A stretch of DNA of 10,897 nucleotides from Betaproteobacteria bacterium. GTDB lineage: Bacteria > Pseudomonadota > Gammaproteobacteria > Burkholderiales > SG8-41. Location: the NCBI GenBank assembly GCA_029883965.1, contig JAOUIN010000059.1, positions 1 through 10,897 on the forward strand. Direction: 5' to 3'. The translations under genes were made by a program, and so were the position numbers. Under the pieces are notes generated by a model, which worked only from the letters and a program-made list of their open reading frames with translations, was not told where the DNA came from and did not search any database. Positions 1 to 6,339 of the stretch are shown piece by piece (positions within the stretch are counted from its first letter, which is position 1; every line of letters starts with the position of its first letter).

Positions 1-2
1 TC

Positions 3-647
3 GATCTGCTGCAATTGCATAACCGCATCGGCGCCAAACCCGGCGGCCGGGTGATGACGGTCGCGCAGATCCTCGGCAGGGATGGTGTCGCCGACGGCAT
101 GGAGCGGTTGCGCGAGCAGGGTCTGGCGCGGCATATCGGCATCACCGCGCTGGGCGAGGCCGGGCCGGTGTGCGAGGTGATCCGCAGCGGGCGCTTTGAT
201 TCGGCGCAGGTGTATTACAACCTGTTGAATCCCAGTGCCGCGCGGCCAATGCCCGCGGCGTGGACCGGGCAGAACCTGGGCGGCATCATGGCTGCGTGTC
301 GCGAGTTTGGTGTGGCGGTGATGGCCATCCGGATTTTTGCGGCGGGGATCATTGCGAGCGACGAGCGCCACGGGCGCGAGAGCATGCTTACTGCCGGCAC
401 CAGCGTGATCGAAGAAGAGCGCAAGGCGCGTGCGGTGTTTGCGGCCATCGGTGCGGATCAGGGCACGCGCGCGCAGGTGGCGCTGCGTTTTGTGTTGTCG
501 AACCCGGAGGTGTCGTGTGCAGTGATCGGCAGCGCGGCTTTAAGCCATGTTGATGAAGCGCTCGCGGCTGCCGCAATGGGGCCGCTGCCGCCGGCGGTGC
601 TGGCGCGGCTCGAGGCGTTGTATCAGAACGATTTCGGCAGGGTGTAG
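3..647 (+). CDS. Aldo/keto reductase, C-terminal part (5' end outside window)
   Basis: This is the C-terminal two-thirds or so of an NAD(P)H-dependent aldo/keto reductase, a cytosolic (beta/alpha)8-barrel that oxidises or reduces sugars, aldehydes or ketones. The frame is open to the left edge, and its first visible residues are DLLQLHN, the strand that carries the conserved catalytic His of the superfamily; the Asp, Tyr and Lys of the catalytic tetrad would lie upstream. Later barrel elements are visible: RHIGITAL, then VYYNLLNPSA, then VAVMAIRIFAAGII, and near the end CAVIGSAALSHVDEALAA, the usual cofactor-phosphate region. A TTG at 15 could be read as a start, but it falls inside a conserved strand and would leave no His-bearing half-barrel, so a truncated call is preferred. 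The substrate cannot be told; the pattern resembles the L-galactose/D-threo-aldose dehydrogenase branch rather than the classical AKR1 branch. It ends in TAG and runs into a hairpin shared with the convergent neighbour. Confidence 0.88.
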   Translation, partial: DLLQLHNRIGAKPGGRVMTVAQILGRDGVADGMERLREQGLARHIGITALGEAGPVCEVIRSGRFDSAQVYYNLLNPSAARPMPAAWTGQNLGGIMAACREFGVAVMAIRIFAAGIIASDERHGRESMLTAGTSVIEEERKARAVFAAIGADQGTRAQVALRFVLSNPEVSCAVIGSAALSHVDEALAAAAMGPLPPAVLARLEALYQNDFGRV

Positions 648-667
648 GCGGGGCCGTCAGCCCCGCC
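647..667. terminator. Perfect GC hairpin between convergent genes, possible bidirectional terminator
   Basis: GGCGGGGC (647-654) pairs perfectly with GCCCCGCC (660-667) around a 5-base loop. It begins at the last base of the aldo/keto reductase stop codon and lies 19 bases past the stop of the convergent histone-like gene. There is no T tract on either side, so classical intrinsic termination is not assured; it may act as a transcript 3'-end stabiliser or a weak two-way terminator. Confidence 0.5.
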
Positions 668-685
668 CACGGTGCAACCGGGAAT

Positions 686-1402
686 CTAGAACTCGTTGAC
701 CTTGTAGACCACGTCGTGCTCGCGCACGTGTTCGTTCACTTTCATGCCGAACGCCTGCCTGCGGCCGACTTCGGTGACTGAGTGGTGATCGACTTCGAGT
801 GACGTGACTTTCTGGCGAAAGTCGGTTGTGTGGCCGATGATGCGAACCATATCGCCGACTTCCAGGCTGCCCGCATCAAGGTGCACGACTGCGACCGACA
901 GGTGGTTGTAGTAGTGCGTGACCACACCGACGGGTTCTTCACCGGGCAGCGGGCTGTGATCCGGCACCACCGGCGTTGCGGCATTGGACTGCGGGATGCC
1001 GCGCGGGGCAACGGCCACTGCGGACAGCGTGACCACGGGCTTCGGTGGTTCCCACGGCCTGGTCGCGGGCTGCGGCGGCTGCGCCGCTTGCGCGGGGGGT
1101 GTTGCGGCGGCGGGTCTGCTGGGCGGTGTTGCTGGCCTGACCTGCGGCGGTACGATGACCGCGGGTTTGGGCGCGGGCTTTGCCGCGACCGGTTTCGCCG
1201 CGGGTTTTTTGGGTGCAGCTTTTTTGACGACAGATTTTTTTGCGGCAGGCCGCTTCGCAGCGGCTTTCTTCGCAGCGGTCTTTTTTGCTGCGGCCTTCTT
1301 TACGGCGGGTTTTTTCCGCGGGGCTGCGGCTTTTTTGGCGGCGCGTTTCTTTGCCGGGGCTTTTTTCTTTGCTTTGGATTTCGCTTTCTTCGTGGCGGCC
1401 AT
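686..1402 (-). CDS. Histone H1-like Lys/Ala-rich tail fused to an EF-Tu-domain-2-like barrel
   Basis: The 238-residue product has three parts. Residues 1-80 are almost only Lys, Ala and Pro (29 Lys in 80), with KK pairs spaced every five residues from 35 to 66, as in eukaryotic histone H1 tails and AlgP-like bacterial proteins; this part is expected to bind DNA or RNA by charge. Residues 80-150 are a Pro/Ala-rich flexible linker. Residues 154-238 are a compact beta-rich domain, with VGVVTHYYNHLSVAVVHLD, VGDMVRIIGHTTDF and FGMKVNEHVREHDVVYKV, which matches the pattern of small translation-factor-like (EF-Tu domain 2) barrels. The start is well supported: AAGGAGG lies 4 bases before ATG, with a promoter further up. 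The role is unknown; a nucleoid- or ribosome-associated protein is an inference. Basic low-complexity tails often vary in length between strains. Confidence 0.85.
   Translation of the reverse strand: MAATKKAKSKAKKKAPAKKRAAKKAAAPRKKPAVKKAAAKKTAAKKAAAKRPAAKKSVVKKAAPKKPAAKPVAAKPAPKPAVIVPPQVRPATPPSRPAAATPPAQAAQPPQPATRPWEPPKPVVTLSAVAVAPRGIPQSNAATPVVPDHSPLPGEEPVGVVTHYYNHLSVAVVHLDAGSLEVGDMVRIIGHTTDFRQKVTSLEVDHHSVTEVGRRQAFGMKVNEHVREHDVVYKVNEF
1166..1300 (-). repeat. Pentapeptide-encoding Lys/Ala repeat (KKAAA-like, nine units)
   Basis: Codons 35-79 of the histone-like gene encode nine successive five-residue units: KKAAA, KKTAA, KKAAA, KRPAA, KKSVV, KKAAP, KKPAA, KPVAA, KPAPK. Many Lys pairs are written AAA AAA, producing A6-A7 tracts that stand out in this GC-rich DNA. 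Such 15-bp degenerate repeats can expand or contract by slippage. Confidence 0.8.
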
Positions 1403-1437
1403 GGATCCTCCTTGGCTTACGGGTTAGCGTCAGCATT

Positions 1438-1466
1438 ATCCTAGTCGCCCCTGCGCCGCATTTCAA
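1438..1466 (-). promoter_or_regulatory. Sigma70-like promoter of the histone-like gene
   Basis: On the minus strand, TTGAAA (1461-1466; five of six matches to TTGACA) is followed after exactly 17 bases by TAGGAT (1438-1443; four of six matches to TATAAT). The predicted transcript start near 1431 would give a leader of about 28 bases containing the AAGGAGG ribosome site. Spacing and position fit the gene start at 1402. Not experimentally shown. Confidence 0.55.
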
Positions 1467-1524
1467 TCCGCGGGGAAAGAAAGCGGTGTTTTCTGCGGGG
1501 CAGACGTCATGGCGGCCCGGCTGT

Positions 1525-1542
1525 GACCCGATCCGCCGGGTC
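1525..1542 (-). terminator. Possible terminator hairpin after the DUF2799 gene
   Basis: GACCCG (1525-1530) and CGGGTC (1537-1542) form a perfect 6-bp stem with a 6-base loop, 26 bases past the stop of the lipoprotein gene read on the minus strand. No T tract follows, so it is a weak call; a Rho-dependent end or read-through into the histone-like gene is equally possible. Confidence 0.3.
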
Positions 1543-1568
1543 TTAGGCGATGGCGTAATCCCCTGAAA

Positions 1569-2213
1569 CTACCGGCCGACGTCGCGGCGTTCGAGTTGCT
1601 GCAGCAGGTCGCGCTCGCGGTCGCGCGCGAGGCGTGCATCGTGGATGTCGTGCTCGATGTTCTTGATTTTGTCGCGCAGTTCGATTATTTCGGTGAGCAG
1701 CAGCGCGCGCCGCGCCGGCAATGTGCCCGGTGCAATGATTTCGGACTGTTTGCGGTTGAGGTCGTCGTTGAGGGCATTGAGGTCCGACTGCAGGTTGCCG
1801 ATGCGGCGCCCGTAGCGATTGATGTTCTGTTCGGTGTCGTAGAGTTCGCGGCCCGCACGATAGGCGCTGGTGAATTCGCCGTCCAGTCGCTGCGGACAGA
1901 TGCCGTCGTAGTTTGTGCCGTTGCGCCCGAGCCGGTAGCCATTGCGCGGTTCGCAGTAGCGTTGCAGCCCGACGTCGCGTCCTTGAAGAAAGCGCGCGAG
2001 ATCGGGTGTGATGCCGTGTTCGGCGCAGGCCTTGCGGTGCTGGCTGATCTGCGCTTCGCGCTGTCCGCGGATACCGCTCTCGTAACCGATGGCATACCAG
2101 TCTGCGGTCAGGCATTCGTTTTTCGACATCGAGGTCGAGCCGCAGCCCTGGAGCGCGAGAGCGAGCGCGGCGACGGTAAGCAGGCGTGCAGGTGTGATGA
2201 AGGGTAGAGCCAT
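1569..2213 (-). CDS. DUF2799 family lipoprotein with C-terminal coiled coil
   Basis: A 214-residue secreted lipoprotein of unknown function. Residues 1-23 form a signal peptide with a hydrophobic stretch ending in the lipobox LQGC; Cys24 is the expected lipidation site and the next residue is Gly, not Asp, which favours outer-membrane sorting. Residues 34-125 fit DUF2799: C34-LTADWYAIGYESGIRG, HRKACAEHGI, GLQRYC, NGYRLGRNG, and a final AYRAGREL, with Cys34, Cys63, Cys87 and Cys106 available for disulfides in the periplasm. Residues 126-210 are strongly helical and charged with regular hydrophobic positions, a predicted coiled coil. Start choice is firm: AAGGAG (2223-2228 read in reverse) lies 9 bases before ATG. 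The gene is divergent from the 83-residue gene at 2395. A cell-envelope role is inferred from the lipobox only. Confidence 0.88.
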   Translation of the reverse strand: MALPFITPARLLTVAALALALQGCGSTSMSKNECLTADWYAIGYESGIRGQREAQISQHRKACAEHGITPDLARFLQGRDVGLQRYCEPRNGYRLGRNGTNYDGICPQRLDGEFTSAYRAGRELYDTEQNINRYGRRIGNLQSDLNALNDDLNRKQSEIIAPGTLPARRALLLTEIIELRDKIKNIEHDIHDARLARDRERDLLQQLERRDVGR

Positions 2214-2394
2214 TTAGAGTGTCTCCTTGTCTGCAACCATACCGTATTTCGCGCGGGCGCGATGATGTTCGGGGCAAGACGGGTAATGCGCCGATCGGGT
2301 GCGGCGGGCCGGCGCCATTTCGCTTTATCCGCAGCCCCGCGTTAAACTGTTTGTGATGACTGTTGGCTGAACTCGATAACTGATAGGTGATCTG

Positions 2395-2646
2395 ATGTCG
2401 GAAATGGAATTGGGCAATTTGCGCTCGATACTCGACGAGCATGAACAGTTCGCGCGCGGTCTGCGGGTTGTGGATCCCGGCTACGATGTTGCGCAGCAGA
2501 TCCTGGGTTTGATCGCGGATGCGCGCGAAGGCCTGCGGCCTTCGGCCGATTCCACCGCCAATTTCCTGCAAAACCGGGACATCATTGAGCAGCTGGCCAT
2601 GCTCCGGCAGCAGGCCGAGGCGCTGATCAAGGGCAAGCATGCGTAG
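2395..2646 (+). CDS. Small helical hypothetical protein (83 aa)
   Basis: I do not recognise this family. The 83-residue product is acidic to neutral, has no signal peptide or membrane segment, and should be mostly alpha-helical: an N-terminal helix (LGNLRSILDEHEQFARGL), a middle segment around VAQQILGLIADAREGL, and a C-terminal helix (RDIIEQLAMLRQQAEALIKG). That build suits a small soluble helical bundle or dimer. Codon use follows that of the neighbours (G or C at most third positions), supporting real coding. A weak ribosome site, AGGTGA, lies 4 bases before ATG. The gene is divergent from the DUF2799 lipoprotein across 181 bases, which must hold both promoters; no convincing -35/-10 pair was found for this side. 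No function is offered. Confidence 0.65.
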   Translation: MSEMELGNLRSILDEHEQFARGLRVVDPGYDVAQQILGLIADAREGLRPSADSTANFLQNRDIIEQLAMLRQQAEALIKGKHA

Positions 2647-2950
2647 ATAATCGGCCTGGAGTGTGCGCACCGTGCTGGTGCCTGCTGGCATCGCTTTGGA
2701 TGGTGCCCGCGGTAGCGCCGCGCAGCTTGCGCCAGCGCATCCTTGTGGATTTCTCTATAAGAACAATGGCTTACTTTGCCTGTGGCGGACGGTCTGTCGC
2801 GTCGAGGCGGTTGCGTGCTCCGGATCCGCATGAATTTTGGTGCGCCCGCGGGTGGCGCGTATCGCCATAGAGGTGCAAACTCCTGCTAATAATCTCGGAT
2901 GCAGCATCCGGGTCATTAGAAATAAGCCAGAACAAGAAATGGCGTTCTAA
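2647..2950 (+). other. 304-base intergenic region with no supported gene; leader of the GGDEF-EAL gene
   Basis: Neither strand carries a convincing gene here. Frames that remain open lack ribosome sites and normal codon use. The region becomes less GC-rich toward its 3' end, with a TATAAG at 2754-2759 and a TAATAAT at 2887-2893, but neither is paired with a good -35 box. It holds a perfect palindrome at 2896-2910 (listed separately) and the shorter palindrome CGGATCCG at 2821-2828. It is the likely promoter and control region of the gene at 2951. Confidence 0.6.
2896..2910. promoter_or_regulatory. 15-bp perfect palindrome upstream of the GGDEF-EAL gene, candidate operator
   Basis: CGGATGC (2896-2902), one central A, then GCATCCG (2904-2910) make a perfect two-fold symmetric site 40 bases before the ATG at 2951 and just after the AT-rich TAATAAT. 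Position and symmetry suit a dimeric regulator binding at or just after the transcript start. The binding protein is unknown. A short RNA hairpin in the leader is the alternative, but a one-base loop is too tight without opening the inner pairs. Confidence 0.4.
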
Positions 2951-5734
2951 ATGGGCACGACAGGGAGTGACGATCAGCGGAAACCGGCCATGGCGGCCTA
3001 TGCCTGGGTGCCGCTGACGGTTGCCGCCGCCGCGTCGATCCTGTTGCTGATCCTGGTGGTGCAAAACATCGATGTCCGCAATGGCACCTGGTTGCTGAGT
3101 CTGCCCGGTGCTGTGCTGCCGTGGATGCTGCTGCTGGGTGCGGTAACGATCGCGGGGCTGGTGCTGGGGGTGAAGCGCAGGCGCGCGCCTGCTGCACCGG
3201 TTGCCACGCTGGGGGATCGCCTGGTCGACGCATTGCGCAACGGCGAGCATGATCTGGCGCGCACGCAGCGTGTTGCGGTCGAGGTCGTCAATGCACTGCC
3301 TGATCCGGTTTACTTCAAGTCCGCACAGGGCCGCACCATCGGCGTGGACGAGGCGTGGCAACGTTTGTTCGGGGTGTCACGCACGGCATTCGTGTGCGAT
3401 CTGGTGCAGACGCTGTACCGGCGCCTGCCGGACGAGGACGGCGTGCCGCAGGCAAGCATCGGCGTTCCACGCCGGCAAACCTATCGCACCACGATCACCA
3501 CGGGCAGCGGCGAGCGCATTGAAACGTTGCGCCACAAGGCGGTGATCGCACCCGCAGACATCAGTGCATCCGGGCTGATCGGCACGGTCGTCAATATTGT
3601 CGAACGCAAAGAGGCCGAACTCTTCGACATGCTCGGTTATGCCAAGGCAGAGCTCACGGGCAGGGAGTTTGTCGACGCCGATCAGGCTGCGCTGCCGCGG
3701 GATCCGAAGCGCCGCATCAGTGACCGTATTGCAGACGGCGGCCGTGGCGCCACGGTCACGCTGGCCACCGAAGCGCCGTGCGTGCGCGCGGATGGCAGCA
3801 CCGGGTGGGAGCAGCGTACGGTGGCTGTCGTCAGCAACGCTGCGGGCCGCCCGCACTATCTGTACTGCACGGTCGAAGACATTACGTCGCGCCGGCTGGG
3901 CGAACAGCGGCTGGCAATGGAGCGCGCGGTAAATCGTGTGCTGTCCGATGCGAAAACGGTATCCGAGGCGCTGCCTGCGATCATCGAGGGCATCTGTCGC
4001 AGCATGGCCTGGCGCTGTGGCAGGTGCTGGATCCTCGATCGCGAGGCCGGCGGGCTGCGCTTTCGTGAGAGCTGGGGCATGGATACGCCGGAACTGGCGG
4101 CGCTGGCGGACCGCGATGCTGAGCGTGTGGTCATGCCCGCGCCCGCGAGCGTACAGGACCCGGTACAGCGCACGTTTATGGCCGGTCGGCCGGTGTGGAT
4201 CGCGAATGGCGCCGCTGATGCGGCATTTTCCGGAGCGGCTGCGCTGGCGCGCGCCGGCTTGCAGGGGGTGTTCGGTCTGCCGCTGCTGGTCGGAAACGAT
4301 GTGCTGGGGGTGATGGAATTTTTTCATCGAGACGCGCCCGAACCGGACGAGGCGCTGCTGACCACCGTGCGCTCGATCGGCAACCAAGTCGGTCAGTTTG
4401 TCGCGCGGCTGGAGGTCGAGGACACCGCCCGGATTACGGCGGCTTACGATCCGTTGACCCGTCTGCCCAATCGCCAGATTTTCCGGCAGCGCCTCGAGCA
4501 CGCGTTCGTGCAGGCCGAACGGCGGGGCACGCGGCTGGCGGTGATGTTCATCGATCTGGATCATTTCAAGATCGTAAACGACACGCTCGGCCACGACGCC
4601 GGTGATCAGCTGCTGCTCGAAGTGAGCAGCCGGCTCCGGGACAACCTGCGCGCGAGTGACACCGTGGCGCGTCTGGGCGGCGATGAATTCGTGGTGCTCG
4701 TCGAGGATGTGTCCGACCCGATGTATGTCGGCAACCTCGCGCGCAAGCTGATCGACGCGCTTAGCGAGAGTTATCTTATTTCCGGAAACGAGTGTCGTGT
4801 CACGGCCAGCATCGGTTCGAGCACGTATCCGGACGACGGCGAGGATGTCAGTACGTTGCTGAAGAACGCGGACATTGCGATGTACCGCGCCAAGGAGCAG
4901 GGCCGCAACGGGTTCCAGTTTTTCTCCGAACGGATGAATACCGACGCGGTGGAGCGCATGACGGTCGAGGCTGACCTGCGCCGGGCAATCGAGCGTGACG
5001 AACTGGTGCTGCACTATCAGCCGAAGATCGACGTGCGCAGCGGACGGGTCACCGGGCTCGAAGCACTGGTTCGCTGGCAGCATCCCGAGATGGGGCTGGT
5101 GCCGCCGGCGCATTTCATGCGGGTGGCAAACGAGGCCGGGCTGATCGTGCCTATCAGCGAGTGGGTACTGAAAACCGCTTGTGCAGTGGCCTGCGATCTG
5201 GCGCTGCAGGGTATGTCCGGTATTCCGGTTGCGGTGAACCTGTCGCCGCGGCAGTTCATGCACGGCGACCTGCTGAAGGATGTCGAGCGGGTGCTGGTCG
5301 CTACCGGCTGCAGTGCCGGCGGTATTGCACTCGAGATCACCGAGAGCATGGTGATGCACGATCCGGAGCGCGCGACTGCGCTGATCCGCAGCCTCAAGAC
5401 GCTGGGTGTGCAGATCGTCATCGACGACTTCGGCACCGGCTATTCGTCGCTGAATTATCTGCAGCACTTCCCGGTGGATGCGCTGAAGATCGACCGCTCG
5501 TTCATGAAAGCCACGGATGCCGGCACGATGGCGATTGCGCGAACCATCATCGCGATGGCGCATAACCTGAATTTCAGGACTATCGCGGAAGGTGTCGAAA
5601 CCCGGCAGCAATTCGATTTCCTGCGTGAGCAGGGGTGCGATGAGGTCCAGGGGTATTACGTCAGCAAGCCCCTTGCCATTACCGATGCCATTGCTTTTAT
5701 CGATGGCAAGATCGGGAATTGCTCGATGGCCTGA
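2951..5734 (+). CDS. Membrane PAS-PAS-GAF-GGDEF-EAL cyclic-di-GMP enzyme
   Basis: A 927-residue inner-membrane sensor likely to make and/or break cyclic-di-GMP. Two hydrophobic helices (about 16-38 and 50-74) anchor it. A PAS domain follows (about 105-216, ending NIVERKEAE), then a shortened PAS (about 218-315, ending DITSRR), a GAF domain (about 325-480), GGDEF (about 490-660) and EAL (about 665-920). The cyclase side has DPLTRLPNR, GGDEF at 576-580 and an RASD inhibitory site exactly five residues before it. The phosphodiesterase side has EAL at 704-706, NLSPRQF, LEITES, DDFGTGYSS (Asp825-Asp826), LKIDRSF, AEGVET (Glu880) and VQGYY, so both sites look intact. An in-frame TAA touches the ATG at 2951, making it the earliest start; no good ribosome site is seen there or before Met14. 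Which activity dominates cannot be told. Confidence 0.95.
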   Translation: MGTTGSDDQRKPAMAAYAWVPLTVAAAASILLLILVVQNIDVRNGTWLLSLPGAVLPWMLLLGAVTIAGLVLGVKRRRAPAAPVATLGDRLVDALRNGEHDLARTQRVAVEVVNALPDPVYFKSAQGRTIGVDEAWQRLFGVSRTAFVCDLVQTLYRRLPDEDGVPQASIGVPRRQTYRTTITTGSGERIETLRHKAVIAPADISASGLIGTVVNIVERKEAELFDMLGYAKAELTGREFVDADQAALPRDPKRRISDRIADGGRGATVTLATEAPCVRADGSTGWEQRTVAVVSNAAGRPHYLYCTVEDITSRRLGEQRLAMERAVNRVLSDAKTVSEALPAIIEGICRSMAWRCGRCWILDREAGGLRFRESWGMDTPELAALADRDAERVVMPAPASVQDPVQRTFMAGRPVWIANGAADAAFSGAAALARAGLQGVFGLPLLVGNDVLGVMEFFHRDAPEPDEALLTTVRSIGNQVGQFVARLEVEDTARITAAYDPLTRLPNRQIFRQRLEHAFVQAERRGTRLAVMFIDLDHFKIVNDTLGHDAGDQLLLEVSSRLRDNLRASDTVARLGGDEFVVLVEDVSDPMYVGNLARKLIDALSESYLISGNECRVTASIGSSTYPDDGEDVSTLLKNADIAMYRAKEQGRNGFQFFSERMNTDAVERMTVEADLRRAIERDELVLHYQPKIDVRSGRVTGLEALVRWQHPEMGLVPPAHFMRVANEAGLIVPISEWVLKTACAVACDLALQGMSGIPVAVNLSPRQFMHGDLLKDVERVLVATGCSAGGIALEITESMVMHDPERATALIRSLKTLGVQIVIDDFGTGYSSLNYLQHFPVDALKIDRSFMKATDAGTMAIARTIIAMAHNLNFRTIAEGVETRQQFDFLREQGCDEVQGYYVSKPLAITDAIAFIDGKIGNCSMA

Positions 5735-5738
5735 GCGC

Positions 5739-5762
5739 GCGGCAGGGGTGTTTGCCCGCCGC
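5739..5762 (+). terminator. Bulged GC hairpin just after the GGDEF-EAL stop
   Basis: GCGGC (5739-5743), a bulged A, and GGG (5745-5747) pair with CCC (5755-5757) and GCCGC (5758-5762) around a 7-base loop. It starts 5 bases past the TGA. The following AATTATT is only mildly T-rich, so this is a likely but imperfect intrinsic terminator. Confidence 0.5.
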
Positions 5763-6033
5763 AATTATTCGCCAAGTTGCTGATCTTTAAAGCATGTTGT
5801 GCGCGCGCGGGAGATCACTGCTGTCCGTCAGGCGCGGCGTGGATGGGATGCAAGCGTGACATAGTGCCTTTAACCGCTTCGCCACGGCACCTATAGTCGG
5901 CTCGTAATTGGCCGTTATCTCCATATGAGGCGCTTTTCCGCGAACGCGGCGGCGCCGGCGGATAACAGCAACGCACGGTGCAAACAGCGGTATCCAGTCG
6001 GCACCGGCGTTTTGACAGGACAGAGCGTTCGTT
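5763..6033 (+). other. Intergenic region before the 68-residue gene
   Basis: No supported gene. A 64-codon frame starting at ATG 5925 has no ribosome site and overlaps the 68-residue gene in another frame, so it is not called. Possible promoter elements are listed separately. CCGCGAACGCGG at 5939-5950 is a small dyad. The stretch 5862-5893 can fold as TAGTGCC against GGCAC(C)TA with a one-base bulge around a 17-base loop; its meaning is unclear. Confidence 0.5.
5869..5897 (+). promoter_or_regulatory. Candidate promoter with near-consensus -10 box
   Basis: TATAGT (5892-5897, five of six matches to TATAAT) lies 17 bases after TTTAAC (5869-5874, only three of six matches to TTGACA). A start near 5904 would give a leader of about 130 bases before the gene at 6034. 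The weak -35 box makes this uncertain. Confidence 0.35.
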
Positions 6034-6041
6034 ATGATTAT
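6012..6041 (+). promoter_or_regulatory. Consensus TTGACA with possible -10 overlapping the start of the 68-residue gene
   Basis: A perfect TTGACA (6012-6017) is followed by TATGAT (6033-6038, five of six matches, but only a 15-base gap) or GATTAT (6036-6041, four of six matches, 18-base gap). If used, the transcript would start near 6045-6048, inside the called gene, and the product would be a non-coding RNA or a shorter protein. The tight spacing or weak second box keeps this a candidate. Confidence 0.3.
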
Positions 6042-6240
6042 TCATCTCAAAAATCGCCGGAAAACCATCGCCTCGCTGGGCAGCAAGCGCAGCGGCTTCC
6101 TCGATCGCAGCAGTTTTGAAGAGGATCTGCGTTCGTCACAGTGGGCCCGTGTGGAGCAGGTGATGCAATCGCTGGGTGTGAGCTGGCTTCAGGCGCGACG
6201 GATCATGAGTCTCTCCGCCGATCGCGGGGCTACACGCTAG
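6034..6240 (+). CDS. Small basic hypothetical protein (68 aa), possible helix-turn-helix
   Basis: I do not recognise this family. The 68-residue product is basic, especially at its start (HLKNRRKTIASLGSKRSG), and its second half (WARVEQVMQSLGVSWLQARRIMSL) reads like two helices joined by a turn at Gly-Val-Ser, a build seen in helix-turn-helix DNA-binding proteins; this is a pattern impression, not a family match. Codon use is G/C-rich at third positions, supporting coding. The start is doubtful: AGGA at 6017-6020 is 13 bases before the ATG, too far to be ideal, and a TTGACA overlaps the region. It is followed by a strong terminator 74 bases after its stop, so it forms its own short transcription unit. 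A small RNA covering the same stretch is the alternative. Confidence 0.5.
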   Translation: MIIHLKNRRKTIASLGSKRSGFLDRSSFEEDLRSSQWARVEQVMQSLGVSWLQARRIMSLSADRGATR

Positions 6241-6268
6241 CTCCGCCTTCAGCCGGGTTTTCCGGTCG

Positions 6269-6282
6269 CGGCCGGATGGCCG
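6269..6282 (+). other. Small hairpin in the 3' untranslated stretch
   Basis: CGGCC (6269-6273) pairs with GGCCG (6278-6282) around the tetraloop GGAT, between the stop of the 68-residue gene and its terminator. It would fold in the transcript, and adds structure to a possible 3'-derived or independent small RNA. Confidence 0.35.
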
Positions 6283-6313
6283 TTCCAGCTGCAGATCTCT
6301 GAAATAACCGATC

Positions 6314-6339
6314 AGCCCCCTCCTCGCAGGGGGCTTTTT
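6314..6339 (+). terminator. Strong Rho-independent terminator
   Basis: AGCCCCCT (6314-6321) pairs perfectly with AGGGGGCT (6328-6335) around a 6-base loop, and the stem runs straight into TTTTT (6335-6339) followed by CTT. This is the clearest intrinsic terminator in the window, and separates the short unit at about 6034 from the FimV-like gene. Confidence 0.92.

Noticed and set aside
2351..2380. TTGTGA and GATAAC 18 bases apart before the 83-residue gene, read as a promoter
   Set aside because: The implied transcript start near 2387 would cut through the gene's own ribosome site, and both boxes match only four of six positions.
1543..2691. A 382-codon minus-strand frame spanning the lipoprotein gene and the 83-residue gene
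   Set aside because: It overlaps the DUF2799 gene in another phase, has an Arg/His-rich composition and no recognisable domain or ribosome site.
3377..5764. A very long open frame (795 codons) on the minus strand opposite the GGDEF-EAL gene
   Set aside because: It mirrors the codon structure of a strongly conserved plus-strand enzyme; its translation shows no domain and is rich in His, Arg and Gln as expected of an antisense shadow in GC-rich DNA.
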